From assembly GCF_018332695.1 (NCBI RefSeq), contig NZ_BOQN01000010.1, positions 62,001-126,000 on the forward strand: a stretch of DNA of 64,000 nt, in the 5' to 3' direction. The stretch comes from Paractinoplanes toevensis (GTDB lineage: Bacteria; Actinomycetota; Actinomycetes; Mycobacteriales; Micromonosporaceae). A model generated the notes under the pieces. It was not told where the DNA came from. It did no database searches and was given only the letters and a program-made list of their open reading frames with translations. How positions within the stretch are numbered: position 1 is the stretch's first letter; each line of letters opens with the position of its first letter. This document shows positions 1 to 8,801 of this stretch, piece after piece. The position numbers and the translations under genes were made by a program.

Positions 1-375
1 GGCCTCCTCGGTCACCACGGCGTACGGATGGCCGGCGCCCGGCAGCCGGACCGTGTCCGCGTCCTCGGTGGGCAGCGGCTCGCTCAGCGGCGTTGAGGAG
101 CGAACGGCCGCGCCGCGCTCGTCCAGGACCTGCCAGACGAGTTCCGGGTCGTCATCGTCGTCCGCCACGCCCGCGGCCGGCAGTCCGGTCGTCTCGATCT
201 GGCCGGCCAGCGCGGCGGCCCGCTGCTCGGCGGTGTTCGCCAGCCCGTCGCGCAACGAGTCGCGCATCAGGGCCACGAGCGTGACCGCCCCGGCGACCAG
301 CGCCAGCGCGACGATCAGCACGGCCGCGGCGGTGGTGCGTGTGCGGACGCTGGTGCGTGTGCGGGCCTCAGCCAC
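1..375 (-). CDS. Sensor histidine kinase, N-terminal part (cut by window edge)
   Basis: Only the first 125 codons are in the window. A GTG start at 375 overlaps the stop of the response regulator gene by 8 nt, the usual coupling of a two-component pair. The visible protein has a short basic N-terminus, one hydrophobic segment (about residues 15-37, AAAVLIVALALVAGAVTLVAL) and then a polar region that would form the extracytoplasmic sensor. The HAMP, HisKA and ATPase domains would lie outside the window, so the kinase assignment rests on the position behind an OmpR-type regulator and on the membrane topology. The signal sensed cannot be deduced. Confidence 0.75.
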   Translation of the reverse strand, partial: MAEARTRTSVRTRTTAAAVLIVALALVAGAVTLVALMRDSLRDGLANTAEQRAAALAGQIETTGLPAAGVADDDDDPELVWQVLDERGAAVRSSTPLSEPLPTEDADTVRLPGAGHPYAVVTEEA

Positions 376-1033
376 CGTGGCCACCCAGCCGGTAGCCGGC
401 GCCCCGCAGCGTCTGGATCGCCTCCCGGCCGATCTTGTTACGGAGGTGCCGGACGTAGACCTCGACGATGTTGGGGTCGCCCTCGAAGTCGGCGTCCCAC
501 ACCCCGTCGAGGATCTGCCGTTTCGAGACCACCTCGTCGCGGTGCCGGGCCAGGAAGTCGAGCAGCGAGAACTCCCGCGCGGTCAGCTCGATCTCGGTGC
601 CGCCGCGCCAGACCCGCCGGGTCGCCGGATCCACCCGCAGGTCACCCACCTCGAGCTGGGTCGGGCGCTCACGGGCCCCGCGCCGGGCGATCGCGCGCAG
701 GCGGGCGACGAGCACCGGGAACGAGTACGGCTTGGTGAGGTAGTCGTCGGCCCCGGTATCGAGGCCTTCCACCTGGTCCCACTCGCCGTCCTTGGCGGTG
801 AGCATGAGGATCGGCGTCCAGTCCTTCTCCGCGCGCAGCGTCGCGCAGATCCGGTAACCGTTGATGCCCGGGAGCATCAGGTCGAGCACGATCACGTCGT
901 AGGTGTTCTCCCGGGCCAGCCACAGCCCGTCGACCCCGTCGTGGGCCACGTCGACCGCGAAGCCCTCCGCCGTCAGGCCGGCCCGCAACGACCTGGTCAG
1001 CCTTTTCTCGTCGTCGACGACGAGAACGCGCAT
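368..1033 (-). CDS. OmpR/PhoB-family response regulator
   Basis: The protein has 221 residues. The receiver domain starts VLVVDDEKRL (acidic pair D7-D8). It has the phosphoacceptor D51 in VIVLDLMLPG, T79 and the conserved K101 in YLTKPYSF. The second half is a winged-helix trans_reg_C domain ending VEVYVRHLRNKIG...TLRGAGYRLG, which binds DNA. I chose ATG 1033 because the receiver begins there; a longer in-frame reading adds 44 unlike residues. It is co-transcribed with the overlapping kinase gene and probably controls genes in answer to an envelope signal. The targets are unknown. Confidence 0.93.
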   Translation of the reverse strand: MRVLVVDDEKRLTRSLRAGLTAEGFAVDVAHDGVDGLWLARENTYDVIVLDLMLPGINGYRICATLRAEKDWTPILMLTAKDGEWDQVEGLDTGADDYLTKPYSFPVLVARLRAIARRGARERPTQLEVGDLRVDPATRRVWRGGTEIELTAREFSLLDFLARHRDEVVSKRQILDGVWDADFEGDPNIVEVYVRHLRNKIGREAIQTLRGAGYRLGGHGG

Positions 1034-1197
1034 GTGCCTGCCTCCGGATGGTCGGGAAAGTCCATCCTCGCGTACGGCGCCTGAACACACGCTGAAAGCA
1101 GGCCCGGGCGGCCCCGTGAAGTGCTTTCCGGTCCGCTCCGCCGACCAAGCCGATAGATTGACCATCGCAGATTTCTCGGGACGGAAACGAGGATGCG

Positions 1198-3921
1198 ATG
1201 CGAATTCCGAAACGCCTGGCGGCCGTCATGGCGGTCGCGCTGACGGCCGGCCTCACCCCGCTTCTGGGCGGGACCCCGGCCGACGCCGCGTGCAGCACCG
1301 ACCCCGCCGCCCACCTGAGCACCGTGCCGAGCCCGGAGACGTTCCTCGGCTTTCCGCTCGGCCTCGGCCAGCAGCGGGTGGTCACCAACGGCGAGATCAG
1401 CGACTACCTGAGCGCGGTGGACCGGGCGTCCGACCGGGTCGTCACCGGCACGATGGGGACCAGCGTGCTCGGCCGGCCGCTGCCGTACGCCGTGGTCTCC
1501 AACAAGCCGGGCGCCCTGAACGACCTTCGCAGCCTTCGCGACCCCCGCGAGACCAGCGCCGGCCAGGCCCGCCGGATCGCCGCCAAGCGGCCGGCCGTCG
1601 TCTGGATCGCCGGCAACGTGCACGGCGGCGAGAAGAGCGGCGCCGACGCCTCGCTCAAGACGCTGTACGAGCTGGCCGCCGGGCTGTCCTGCGCAGTCAA
1701 GCAGCGCAACGACAACCTGATCACGGTGATCCTGCCGACCCAGAACCCGGACGGCCGGGACGCGAGCCGGCGGCAGAACGAGTACGGCTTCGACCTGAAC
1801 CGGGACTGGTTCGCGCGCACCCAGCCGGAGACCGACAGCAAGCTCGAACTGCTCCGGAAGCTTCCGCCGCAGGTCTTCGTCGACGCCCACGAGATGGGCG
1901 GGCAGCAGTACTTCTTCCCGCCCAACGCCGACCCGATCCACCACGAGATCGCCGACGAGCCGGTCGACTGGATCAACCGGATCGGCGCGGCCAACAAGGC
2001 CGGGTTCGGCTACAACGGCGCCTGCACCGACACCGTGACCACCGAGTGCTACTTCAACTACGACGTCTACGACCTGTTCTACATGGGCTACGGCGACACG
2101 GTTCCGGCCACCGGGTTCGGCGCGGCCGGGATGACGTACGAGAAGGGAAGTGCCTCGGCGGTTCAGGATCGGGTCCAGCAGCAGTTCAACACCCAGTGGG
2201 CAACCCTGGGCTGGGCCGCCGCCAACAAGCGCGAGGTGCTCACCGGCTACTACAAGATTTGGGCGGACGCGCTCGCCGAGGGCCGGGCCGGCGCGCTCGA
2301 ACCCAACGAGGTTGTCCAGCCGACCAACGAGGTCCAGTTCCCGGTGCCGGACATCAAGGTCAGGTCGTACTTCCTGCTGCCGGACCGGCAGCTCGCCGAC
2401 GTCCGGCAGCTGGTCGAGCGGCTGCGCCGGATGGACGTCGAGGTGTACGAGGTCACCAAACCGCTCAAGGTGCGCAACGCCCGGATCTTCGGCGGCCGGA
2501 CTGCCAGCAACGTCCCCGTGCCGGCCGGCGCGTATTGGATCCCGATGGACCAGCCGCAGAAACACTGGATCCAGGCGACGCTGGGCGAGGACCCGTACGT
2601 TCCGTTCCCGTACTTCTACGACGTGTCGTCGTGGAGCAATCCGCTGCTGATGGGCATCGACACCATCTACACCGGTGACGTGGTGCGGCCCCGGGCCGAG
2701 CTGGTCCGGCGTCTTTCCGGTGGCCGGACCGGGCCGGCACCGTCGTACACGTACCCCCTGGATTCGGCGGCCGCCGCCCAGCTGACCTTCCGGCTGCTCG
2801 GGCTGGGTGTCGCCGCCGTCCGCGACGGCGATCTGGTCCGGGTGCCGGGCGCCGGAGTCACGCCGGCCGTCGACCGGCTCGCCCGGTCACTCGGCGTCAC
2901 CCTGACCGCCGGCCGCCGTCCCGCCGCCGGGGCCCCGATCGCCCGGCCCGACGTCGGCCTGTTCCGCGGCACCGGCATCTCCACCACCTCCGGCTCGTAC
3001 GGCGAGGCCCGGTACGTTCTCGGCGAGCGGTGGGGCCTGAACCTGACGCCGGTGACCACGGCCGACATCAACGACAACACGGCCGCGTTCACCGGCCGTA
3101 CGGTCCTGCTGGTGCCGGACGGCAGCAGCGCGACCGGCGGGCTCACCGCGGCCGGCCAGGCCAACCTGCGGAACTGGATCGCCCAGGGCCACACCTACAT
3201 CGGACTGCGCAACGAGGGCACCCGGCTGGCCCGGGCGGCCGGCCTGACCTCCACCACCGAGAAACCGAAACCGGACGACTACCTGGTGATCGGCTCGCAC
3301 CTGCGGGTCGACGTGGACGGCAGCAGCCCGGTCGCGCTGGGCCGCCCGGCCGAGGACTTCCAGTTCAACAACGACGACCCGATCCTCAACCCGACCACCA
3401 CCGGGGTCAACGTGGTCACCTACCCCGCCGGCGATACGTTCTGGCACAACGGCTACACCGTGCAGGCCGACATCCTGAAGGGAACGTCGGTGGTGGTGGA
3501 CGAGCCGACCGGCGCCGGGCACGCGGTGCTGTTCGCGTTCAACCCGCTGTTCCGGGCGTACACCGAGAGTGGCCAGCAGCTGGTGGCCAACGCGCTGCTG
3601 CACCCGGCCGGCACCGCGGCGTCGCTGCGCGCACCCGGTCCCGCCCCGGCGCGGGCGGCCGCGGCGGCCCAGCCGGTCCCGGCCAACCTGGGCGGCGAGT
3701 GGCGACCGGACCGCATCCAGGTGGCCACCGCCGACCTGACCCGCACCCGGAGCCTGGTCAGCCGCTACACGGACACGGCGACGGTCGCGGTGGTGGGCGA
3801 CTCGGCCTACCTGACCATCCCCAACCCGGACGGTCTGAAGTTCGACGAACACCCGTACCTGCGTGACCTGGTGGCCGACCTCCGGACGGCCGGGATCCCG
3901 CTACGCTCCGTCGTGGGTTGA
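1198..3921 (+). CDS. Secreted M14-family zinc carboxypeptidase, large form
   Basis: The protein has 907 residues with a Sec signal peptide (MRIPKRLAAV..., cleavage near ADAA, residue 31). The N-terminal half is an M14 peptidase: zinc ligands H142 and E145 (VHGGEKSG) and H231 (VDAHEMGG), with the substrate-binding stretch DLNRDW between them. The remaining ~500 residues have no motif I can name; they include a class-I-amidotransferase-like stretch (VLLVPDGSS...) often found in these large actinobacterial M14 proteins. It is probably exported and trims C-terminal residues from extracellular peptides. It stands alone on the plus strand and ends at a strong hairpin. Family is firm, substrate unknown. 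Confidence 0.9.
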   Translation: MRIPKRLAAVMAVALTAGLTPLLGGTPADAACSTDPAAHLSTVPSPETFLGFPLGLGQQRVVTNGEISDYLSAVDRASDRVVTGTMGTSVLGRPLPYAVVSNKPGALNDLRSLRDPRETSAGQARRIAAKRPAVVWIAGNVHGGEKSGADASLKTLYELAAGLSCAVKQRNDNLITVILPTQNPDGRDASRRQNEYGFDLNRDWFARTQPETDSKLELLRKLPPQVFVDAHEMGGQQYFFPPNADPIHHEIADEPVDWINRIGAANKAGFGYNGACTDTVTTECYFNYDVYDLFYMGYGDTVPATGFGAAGMTYEKGSASAVQDRVQQQFNTQWATLGWAAANKREVLTGYYKIWADALAEGRAGALEPNEVVQPTNEVQFPVPDIKVRSYFLLPDRQLADVRQLVERLRRMDVEVYEVTKPLKVRNARIFGGRTASNVPVPAGAYWIPMDQPQKHWIQATLGEDPYVPFPYFYDVSSWSNPLLMGIDTIYTGDVVRPRAELVRRLSGGRTGPAPSYTYPLDSAAAAQLTFRLLGLGVAAVRDGDLVRVPGAGVTPAVDRLARSLGVTLTAGRRPAAGAPIARPDVGLFRGTGISTTSGSYGEARYVLGERWGLNLTPVTTADINDNTAAFTGRTVLLVPDGSSATGGLTAAGQANLRNWIAQGHTYIGLRNEGTRLARAAGLTSTTEKPKPDDYLVIGSHLRVDVDGSSPVALGRPAEDFQFNNDDPILNPTTTGVNVVTYPAGDTFWHNGYTVQADILKGTSVVVDEPTGAGHAVLFAFNPLFRAYTESGQQLVANALLHPAGTAASLRAPGPAPARAAAAAQPVPANLGGEWRPDRIQVATADLTRTRSLVSRYTDTATVAVVGDSAYLTIPNPDGLKFDEHPYLRDLVADLRTAGIPLRSVVG

Positions 3922-3927
3922 GCGACC

Positions 3928-3955
3928 GGGGTGCGGGCCGACCGGCCCGCACCCC
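3928..3955 (+). terminator. Rho-independent-type hairpin after the M14 gene
   Basis: A perfect 12-bp stem (GGGGTGCGGGCC with its reverse complement) closes a GACC tetraloop 6 nt after the stop codon. There is no T-tract, as is common in high-GC actinomycetes. Confidence 0.8.
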
Positions 3956-3975
3956 CTCGGCGATCGGAGGCAGCG

Positions 3976-4659
3976 GTGAGCGAGACCACGGTGGCCGAGG
4001 TGATGGCCGAACTGGCCGCCATGGAGGATCCCCGGGCCCGCGAGATCAACGAGAAACACGGTGACGACCACGGGATCAACCTCGGCAAACTGCGCGCGCT
4101 CGGGAAACAGCTGAAGACGCAGCCGGAACTCGCCCGCAAGCTCTGGCAGACCGGTGACACCGCGGCCCGGCTGCTGGCGCTGCTGATCTGCCGCCCCAAG
4201 CTGTTCGAGCGGGCCGAACTGGACGGCATGCTGCGCGAGGCGCGCACCCCCAAGGTGCACGACTGGCTGGTGAACTACGTGGTGAAGAAGAATCCGCACG
4301 CCGAGGAACTGCGCCTGGCCTGGCTGGCCGATCCGGACCCGGTGGTGGCGAGCGCCGGTTGGGCGCTGACCACCGAACGAGTGGCGCGGAAACCCGAGAC
4401 CCTCGATCTCGCCGGGCTGCTCGACGTCATCGAGGCGGAGATGCGGGACGCTCCCGACCGCCTGCAGTGGGCGATGAACCACTGCCTGGCCCAGATCGGC
4501 ATCGAGCACGCCGGCCACCGCGACCGCGCGATCGACATCGGCGAGCGCCTGGGGGTGCTCCGGGACTACCCGACTCCCCCGAACTGCACGTCCCCGTTCG
4601 CTCCCGTCTGGATCACCGAGATGGTGCGCCGGCAGCACAGCGACGCACCGCGGCCATGA
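3976..4659 (+). CDS. AlkD-like DNA alkylation repair protein
   Basis: The protein has 227 residues and is almost all helical, with HEAT-like repeats typical of the AlkC/AlkD glycosylase superfamily (COG4912): LGKLRALGKQL, AARLLALLICRP, VHDWLVNYVVKK, EELRLAWLADPDPVVASAGW. Known family members excise N3- and N7-alkylated purines. The Trp/Asp-rich stretch around WLADPDPVVASAGW lies where AlkD has its lesion-facing residues, but I cannot confirm the catalytic aspartate. GTG 3976 was chosen because a GGAGG sits 5 nt upstream; earlier codons read into the terminator. Its 3' end overlaps the convergent nucleoside hydrolase gene by 47 bp. Confidence 0.8.
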   Translation: MSETTVAEVMAELAAMEDPRAREINEKHGDDHGINLGKLRALGKQLKTQPELARKLWQTGDTAARLLALLICRPKLFERAELDGMLREARTPKVHDWLVNYVVKKNPHAEELRLAWLADPDPVVASAGWALTTERVARKPETLDLAGLLDVIEAEMRDAPDRLQWAMNHCLAQIGIEHAGHRDRAIDIGERLGVLRDYPTPPNCTSPFAPVWITEMVRRQHSDAPRP

Positions 4660-5566
4660 GCAGCCGCCAGAACGCGTCCACGTCCAGGCCCACCGCGACG
4701 TCCGCGTTCGGGGTGGCGCCGGTGCGGTGATGGAGGTCGACGACGGTGGCGCCGCGGGTGTGCGTGCCGTTCAGCTCGACGGCGACCGCGGCCGGCACCG
4801 TCCGGACGATCGACGGGTCGAGGACGGCGGCCACGGCGATCGGGTCGTGCACCGGCGGGTGCTCGAAGCCGAACTCGCGGCGGTAGGCGCTCGCGAAGAA
4901 CGTCATCAGCTCGGCGCAGATGGTGCCCAGCCGAGTGCCCATCCCCCGGAACTCGGCGATGACCTCGGTGGTGGCCAGGGCCAGGTGGGTGACGTTCAGG
5001 CCGATCATCGTGGTCGGCAGCCCCGAGCGCAGCACGATGTCGGCCGCCTCGGGGTCGGTGACGATGTTGAACTCGCCGTAGGGCGTGGTGTTGCCGCGCT
5101 CGGTCGAGCCACCCATGAAGACGATGCGGTTCAGACCGGGCACGACCTCGGGGTGGGTGCGCAGCAGCAGCGCGACGTTGGTCAGCGGCCCGGTGGCGAT
5201 CAGCGTGACCGGCTCGGCCGACCCGGCGATCAGCCGCCGCATCAGCTCGACCGCGTGCACGCCCGCGACCTCGCCGACCGGCCCGTCAAGGTCGGGCCCG
5301 TCCAACCCGGACGAGCCGTGAATGTCCTCGGCCACGGTGAGTTCGCCGACCAGCGGCCGGTCGGAGCCGGCCGCGACCGGAACACCGGCGATCCCGGCCA
5401 GGGCGAGAATCCGCAGCGCGTTCCTCGTCGTCTTGTCGAGCGTCTGGTTGCCGGCCACGGTGGTGACCCCGAGCAGGCGAACCCGCGAGTCACCGGCCGC
5501 CAGCAGCAGGGCCAGCGCGTCGTCGTGTCCGGGGTCGCAGTCGATGATCACCGGCTGAGCAGTCAC
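4613..5566 (-). CDS. Inosine/uridine-preferring nucleoside hydrolase
   Basis: The protein has 317 residues. Near the start it carries the diagnostic calcium-binding signature DCDPGHDDALALLLA, later a VTLIATGPLTNVALLL segment, the FMGGS loop, NIVTDPEAADIVL, and a C-terminal VHDPIAVAAVLDP aspartate. These proteins hydrolyse ribonucleosides to base and ribose in purine/pyrimidine salvage. GTG 5566 begins just before the signature; no strong ribosome site is visible. It is 23 bp downstream of pflA on the same strand, so it may be read from the pfl promoter. Its end overlaps the convergent alkD-like gene. Confidence 0.92.
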   Translation of the reverse strand: MTAQPVIIDCDPGHDDALALLLAAGDSRVRLLGVTTVAGNQTLDKTTRNALRILALAGIAGVPVAAGSDRPLVGELTVAEDIHGSSGLDGPDLDGPVGEVAGVHAVELMRRLIAGSAEPVTLIATGPLTNVALLLRTHPEVVPGLNRIVFMGGSTERGNTTPYGEFNIVTDPEAADIVLRSGLPTTMIGLNVTHLALATTEVIAEFRGMGTRLGTICAELMTFFASAYRREFGFEHPPVHDPIAVAAVLDPSIVRTVPAAVAVELNGTHTRGATVVDLHHRTGATPNADVAVGLDVDAFWRLLMAAVRRCAAGAPSR

Positions 5567-5589
5567 CCGGATGACGATAGGTGCTGCCG

Positions 5590-6321
5590 TCAGGTGACGC
5601 TGACTTCCAGGCCGTGGTCGGCGAAGATTGCTGCCGCGGTGGCCAACTGCTCGGGGGTGGGTGGCGGGACGCCGTCCAGGGGGTAGCGCAGGCCCAGCTT
5701 CTCGTACTTCGCTACGCCCAGGCGGTGGTAGCCGAGCACGTCGACCCGGTCGATGTTGCCCCAGCCGGCGGCCAGTTTCGCGATGCCCTCGACGTTTTCC
5801 CGGGCGTCGGTCAGACCCGGCACCAGGACGAAGCGCAGGCGGATGCGGTTGCCGCGGGCGGCCAGGCGGTTGCCGAAGGCGATCGTCGGCTCCAGCGGCA
5901 TGCCGGTCACCTTCCGGTAGAGCGACGGGATCGACGATTTCACGTCGAGCAGGACCAGGTCGGTGTCGTCGAGCAACTCGTCGGTGGCCCGGGCGCCCAG
6001 GAAGCCGGACGTGTCCAGGGCCGTGTGCATTCCGTACTCCTGGCAGCGGCGCAGGTAGTCCGCCACGAAGCTCGGCTGCAGCAGCGGCTCGCCGCCGGAG
6101 ACCGTCACCCCTCCCCCGGCGGCCCGGATGAACGGCCGGAACGTCAGCATCTTGGCGATGAGTCCCTCGACCGTCATCGGCCGGCCGCTGCGCCGCTGCC
6201 ACGTGTCGGGGTTGTGGCAGTAGAGGCAGCGCAGCGGGCAGCCGGCGAGGAACGTCACGAACCTGGTGCCCGGCCCGTCGGCGGCGGTGACGACGTCCCA
6301 CGAGTGCACCGACCCCACCAT
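5590..6321 (-). CDS. pflA: Pyruvate formate-lyase-activating enzyme (radical SAM)
   Basis: The protein has 243 residues, the usual length for PflA. The radical-SAM 4Fe-4S cluster motif CPLRCLYC gives C28, C32 and C35. It also has the SAM-binding GGEPLLQ stretch and the LDVKSSIPSLYRKVTG region. The enzyme generates the glycyl radical on PflB with S-adenosylmethionine and a low-potential electron donor, under anoxia. It starts 2 bp after the pflB stop, so the two are translated together. No second (ferredoxin-like) cluster domain is present, so it matches the PflA class rather than the larger glycerol-dehydratase-type activators. Confidence 0.95.
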   Translation of the reverse strand: MVGSVHSWDVVTAADGPGTRFVTFLAGCPLRCLYCHNPDTWQRRSGRPMTVEGLIAKMLTFRPFIRAAGGGVTVSGGEPLLQPSFVADYLRRCQEYGMHTALDTSGFLGARATDELLDDTDLVLLDVKSSIPSLYRKVTGMPLEPTIAFGNRLAARGNRIRLRFVLVPGLTDARENVEGIAKLAAGWGNIDRVDVLGYHRLGVAKYEKLGLRYPLDGVPPPTPEQLATAAAIFADHGLEVSVT

Positions 6322-6323
6322 GA

Positions 6324-8555
6324 CTACAGCGCGCCGTGGAAGGTGCGGGAGATGACGTCCTTCTGCTGTTCGGTCGTCAGGCGGACGAAGTTGACGGCGT
6401 AACCGGAGACCCGGATGGTCAGCTGCGGGTAGTTCTCCGGGTGGGCCATCGCGTCTTCGAGGGTGGCCCGGTCGAGCACGTTGACGTTCATGTGGAAGCC
6501 GTTGACGCTGGTGTAGCCGTCGAGCACGCCAACCAGGTTGGTGACCTGCTCGAGCCTGGTGTTGCCGAGGCCGGCCGGGGTGACCGTGGTGGTCAGCGAG
6601 ATGCCGTCGAGGCTGTGCTCGTAGGGCAGCTTCGCCACCGACAGCGCCGCGGCGACCATGCCGTGCTTGTCACGGCCGTTCATCGGGTTGGCGCCGGGGG
6701 CGAACGGCCCGCCGGCCCGGCGGCCGTCGGGGGTGTTGCCGGTGGCCTTGCCGTAGACGACGTTCGACGTGATGGTCAGCACCGACTGGGTGTGCACGGC
6801 GTCGCGGTAGGTCGGGTGCTTGCGGATCTTCGACATGAAGATCTCGACCAGCTCGGCGGCGATCTTGTCGGCCCGGTCGTCGTTGTTGCCGTACGCCGGG
6901 AAGTCGCCCTCGATCTCGTAGTCGGTGATCAGCCCGTCGTCGTTGCGCACCGGCCGGACGGTGGCGTGTTTGATCGCCGACAGCGAGTCGGCCGCGACGG
7001 ACAGGCCGGCGATGCCGCACGCCATCGTGCGCAGGATGTCCGAGTCGTGCAGGGCCATCTCGATGCGCTCGTAGGCGTACTTGTCGTGCATGTAGTGGAT
7101 GATGTTGAGCGCGTCCACGTAGGTCTGTGCGAGCCAGTCCATCATCGTGTCGAAGCGCCGCGCGACCTCGTCATAGGACAGCACCGCACCGGTGAGGGGC
7201 GCCAGGACCGGTCCGACCTGGACTCCGGTGATCTCGTCCCGGCCGCCGTTGATCGCATAGAGCAAGGTCTTGGCCAGGTTGACCCGCGCGCCGAAGAACT
7301 GCATCTGCTTGCCGACCGCCATGGCCGAGACGCAGCAGGCGATCGCGGTGTCGTCGCCGTAGCGCGGCCGCATGAGCTCGTCCGACTCGTACTGGATGGC
7401 ACTCGTGTCGATCGACACCTGGGCGCAGAACCGCTTGAAGCCCTCGGGCAGCGCCGGCGACCAGAACACGGTCATGTTCGGCTCGGGTGCCGGGCCCAGG
7501 TTGTAGAGGGTCTGCAGATAGCGGAACGAGGTGCGGGTGACGAGGGGCCGGCCGTCCGCGCCGATGCCGCCGATCGACTCGGTGACCCAGGTCGGGTCGC
7601 CGGAGAACAGCGCGTCGTACTCAGGGGTGCGCAGGAAACGCACGATCCGCAGCTTGATCACGAAGTCGTCGACGAGTTCCTGCGCCTGCGACTCGGTCAA
7701 CTCTCCGGAAGCCATGTCGCGCTGCAGGTAGATGTCGAGGAAGGTGGAGGTGCGCCCGAGCGACATGGCCGCGCCGTTCTGCTCCTTCACCGCGGCCAGG
7801 TACGCGAAGTACAGCCACTGGATCGCCTCGCGCCCGGTCGACGCCGGGCCGGAGATGTCATAGCCGTAGGAAGCGGCCATCTGCTTGAGCTCGGTCAGCG
7901 CCCGGATCTGCTCGGACAGCTCCTCGCGCCGGCGGATCATCTCCTCGGTGAACGGCGCACCGGAGGCGGCTTTGTCGGCCTTCTTCGCGGCGATCAGGTG
8001 GTCGACGCCGTAGAGGGCGACCCGCCGGTAGTCGCCGATGATCCGGCCGCGGCCGTACGCGTCGGGCAGGCCGGTGAGGATGTGGGCCTTGCGCGCGGCG
8101 AGGATGTTCGCGTCGTACACGTCGAAGACACCGGAGTTGTGGGTCTTCCGGTACTTGGTGAAGATGTCCGCGACCACCGGTGACGGCTCGTACCCGTACA
8201 TCTTGAGGCTGCTCTCGACCATGCGCCAGCCGCCGTTGGGGATGATCGCCCGGCGAAGCGGAGCGTCGGTCTGCAGACCGACGATGAGCTCGGCGTCCCG
8301 GTCGATGTAGCCCGGACGGTGCGAGGTGATGGTGGACGGGGTGTCCGGGTCGACGTCGTAGACGCCGCGCTCGCGCTCCTCGGGGAACATCGCGGTGAGC
8401 TTCGCCCAGGCCGCCGTAGTGCGCTCGGTCGGTCCGGCGAGGAACCCGGCGTCACCGGTGTAGGGCGTGTAGTTGGCCTGGATGAAGTCACGGACAGCGA
8501 TCCCGTCCCGCCACGCACCCTCGGTGAATCCACGCCACGCGTTCTTCTCGGTCAT
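6324..8555 (-). CDS. pflB: Formate C-acetyltransferase (pyruvate formate-lyase)
   Basis: The protein has 743 residues, close to the ~760 of enterobacterial PflB. The adjacent catalytic cysteines are C407-C408 in [11 protein letters not shown]. The glycyl-radical site is near the C-terminus in RVSGYAV (about G718). The enzyme converts pyruvate and CoA to acetyl-CoA and formate without oxygen. ATG 8555 has AGGAACG upstream and starts [10 protein letters not shown], a typical PFL opening. It is first in an operon with pflA. Upstream lie two hypoxia-regulator-like palindromes (separate entry). An oxygen-destroyed enzyme in what appears to be an aerobic actinomycete suggests a micro-oxic survival role; this is inference. 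Confidence 0.96.
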   Translation of the reverse strand: MTEKNAWRGFTEGAWRDGIAVRDFIQANYTPYTGDAGFLAGPTERTTAAWAKLTAMFPEERERGVYDVDPDTPSTITSHRPGYIDRDAELIVGLQTDAPLRRAIIPNGGWRMVESSLKMYGYEPSPVVADIFTKYRKTHNSGVFDVYDANILAARKAHILTGLPDAYGRGRIIGDYRRVALYGVDHLIAAKKADKAASGAPFTEEMIRRREELSEQIRALTELKQMAASYGYDISGPASTGREAIQWLYFAYLAAVKEQNGAAMSLGRTSTFLDIYLQRDMASGELTESQAQELVDDFVIKLRIVRFLRTPEYDALFSGDPTWVTESIGGIGADGRPLVTRTSFRYLQTLYNLGPAPEPNMTVFWSPALPEGFKRFCAQVSIDTSAIQYESDELMRPRYGDDTAIACCVSAMAVGKQMQFFGARVNLAKTLLYAINGGRDEITGVQVGPVLAPLTGAVLSYDEVARRFDTMMDWLAQTYVDALNIIHYMHDKYAYERIEMALHDSDILRTMACGIAGLSVAADSLSAIKHATVRPVRNDDGLITDYEIEGDFPAYGNNDDRADKIAAELVEIFMSKIRKHPTYRDAVHTQSVLTITSNVVYGKATGNTPDGRRAGGPFAPGANPMNGRDKHGMVAAALSVAKLPYEHSLDGISLTTTVTPAGLGNTRLEQVTNLVGVLDGYTSVNGFHMNVNVLDRATLEDAMAHPENYPQLTIRVSGYAVNFVRLTTEQQKDVISRTFHGAL

Positions 8556-8616
8556 CGCCCGTTCCTCCCCTGCCGTTCCTCTCCTCCACCCTGGCACCGC
8601 GGCGTGCCGGGAATCC

Positions 8617-8653
8617 GGGCCATTGGTCCCTACCCTCGCGGGCCACTAGGCCC
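8617..8653 (-). promoter_or_regulatory. Tandem DosR/OsdR-like boxes upstream of pflB
   Basis: Two 14-bp imperfect or perfect palindromes, GGGCCATTGGTCCC (8617-8630) and GGGCCACTAGGCCC (8640-8653), have centres 23 bp apart and lie 62-98 bp upstream of the pflB start. They resemble the GGGAC-N4-GTCCC type sites of mycobacterial DosR/DevR and streptomycete OsdR. A third, looser one (GGGACC-GAA-GGTCCC) is at 8682-8696. Binding is inferred from pattern only. Confidence 0.5.
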
Positions 8654-8753
8654 GAGCCTGCATGGAACGGACCGAACGGGAGGGACCGAAGGTCCCGGCG
8701 GGGCCAACCACAAGCCCCCTGAGGCACGGTCGACGTGATCAGCCTGAAGCACG

Positions 8754-8787
8754 CCGGCCCGCCCCGGGAAAGTCCAGGGCGGGCCGG
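8754..8787 (-). terminator. Hairpin after the papain/TIG gene
   Basis: An 11-bp perfect stem (CCGGCCCGCCC with GGGCGGGCCGG) and a 12-nt loop lie 15 bp beyond the stop of the minus-strand protease gene. It would end that transcript before the pflB promoter region. Confidence 0.7.
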
Positions 8788-8801
8788 GCTCGTGGCGCCG
8801 A

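Noticed and set aside
53-1084. 343-residue plus-strand ORF over the two-component genes
   Set aside because: It is antisense to an intact response regulator and kinase; its composition (runs of Ser, Arg and Ala) is that of a GC-rich shadow frame.
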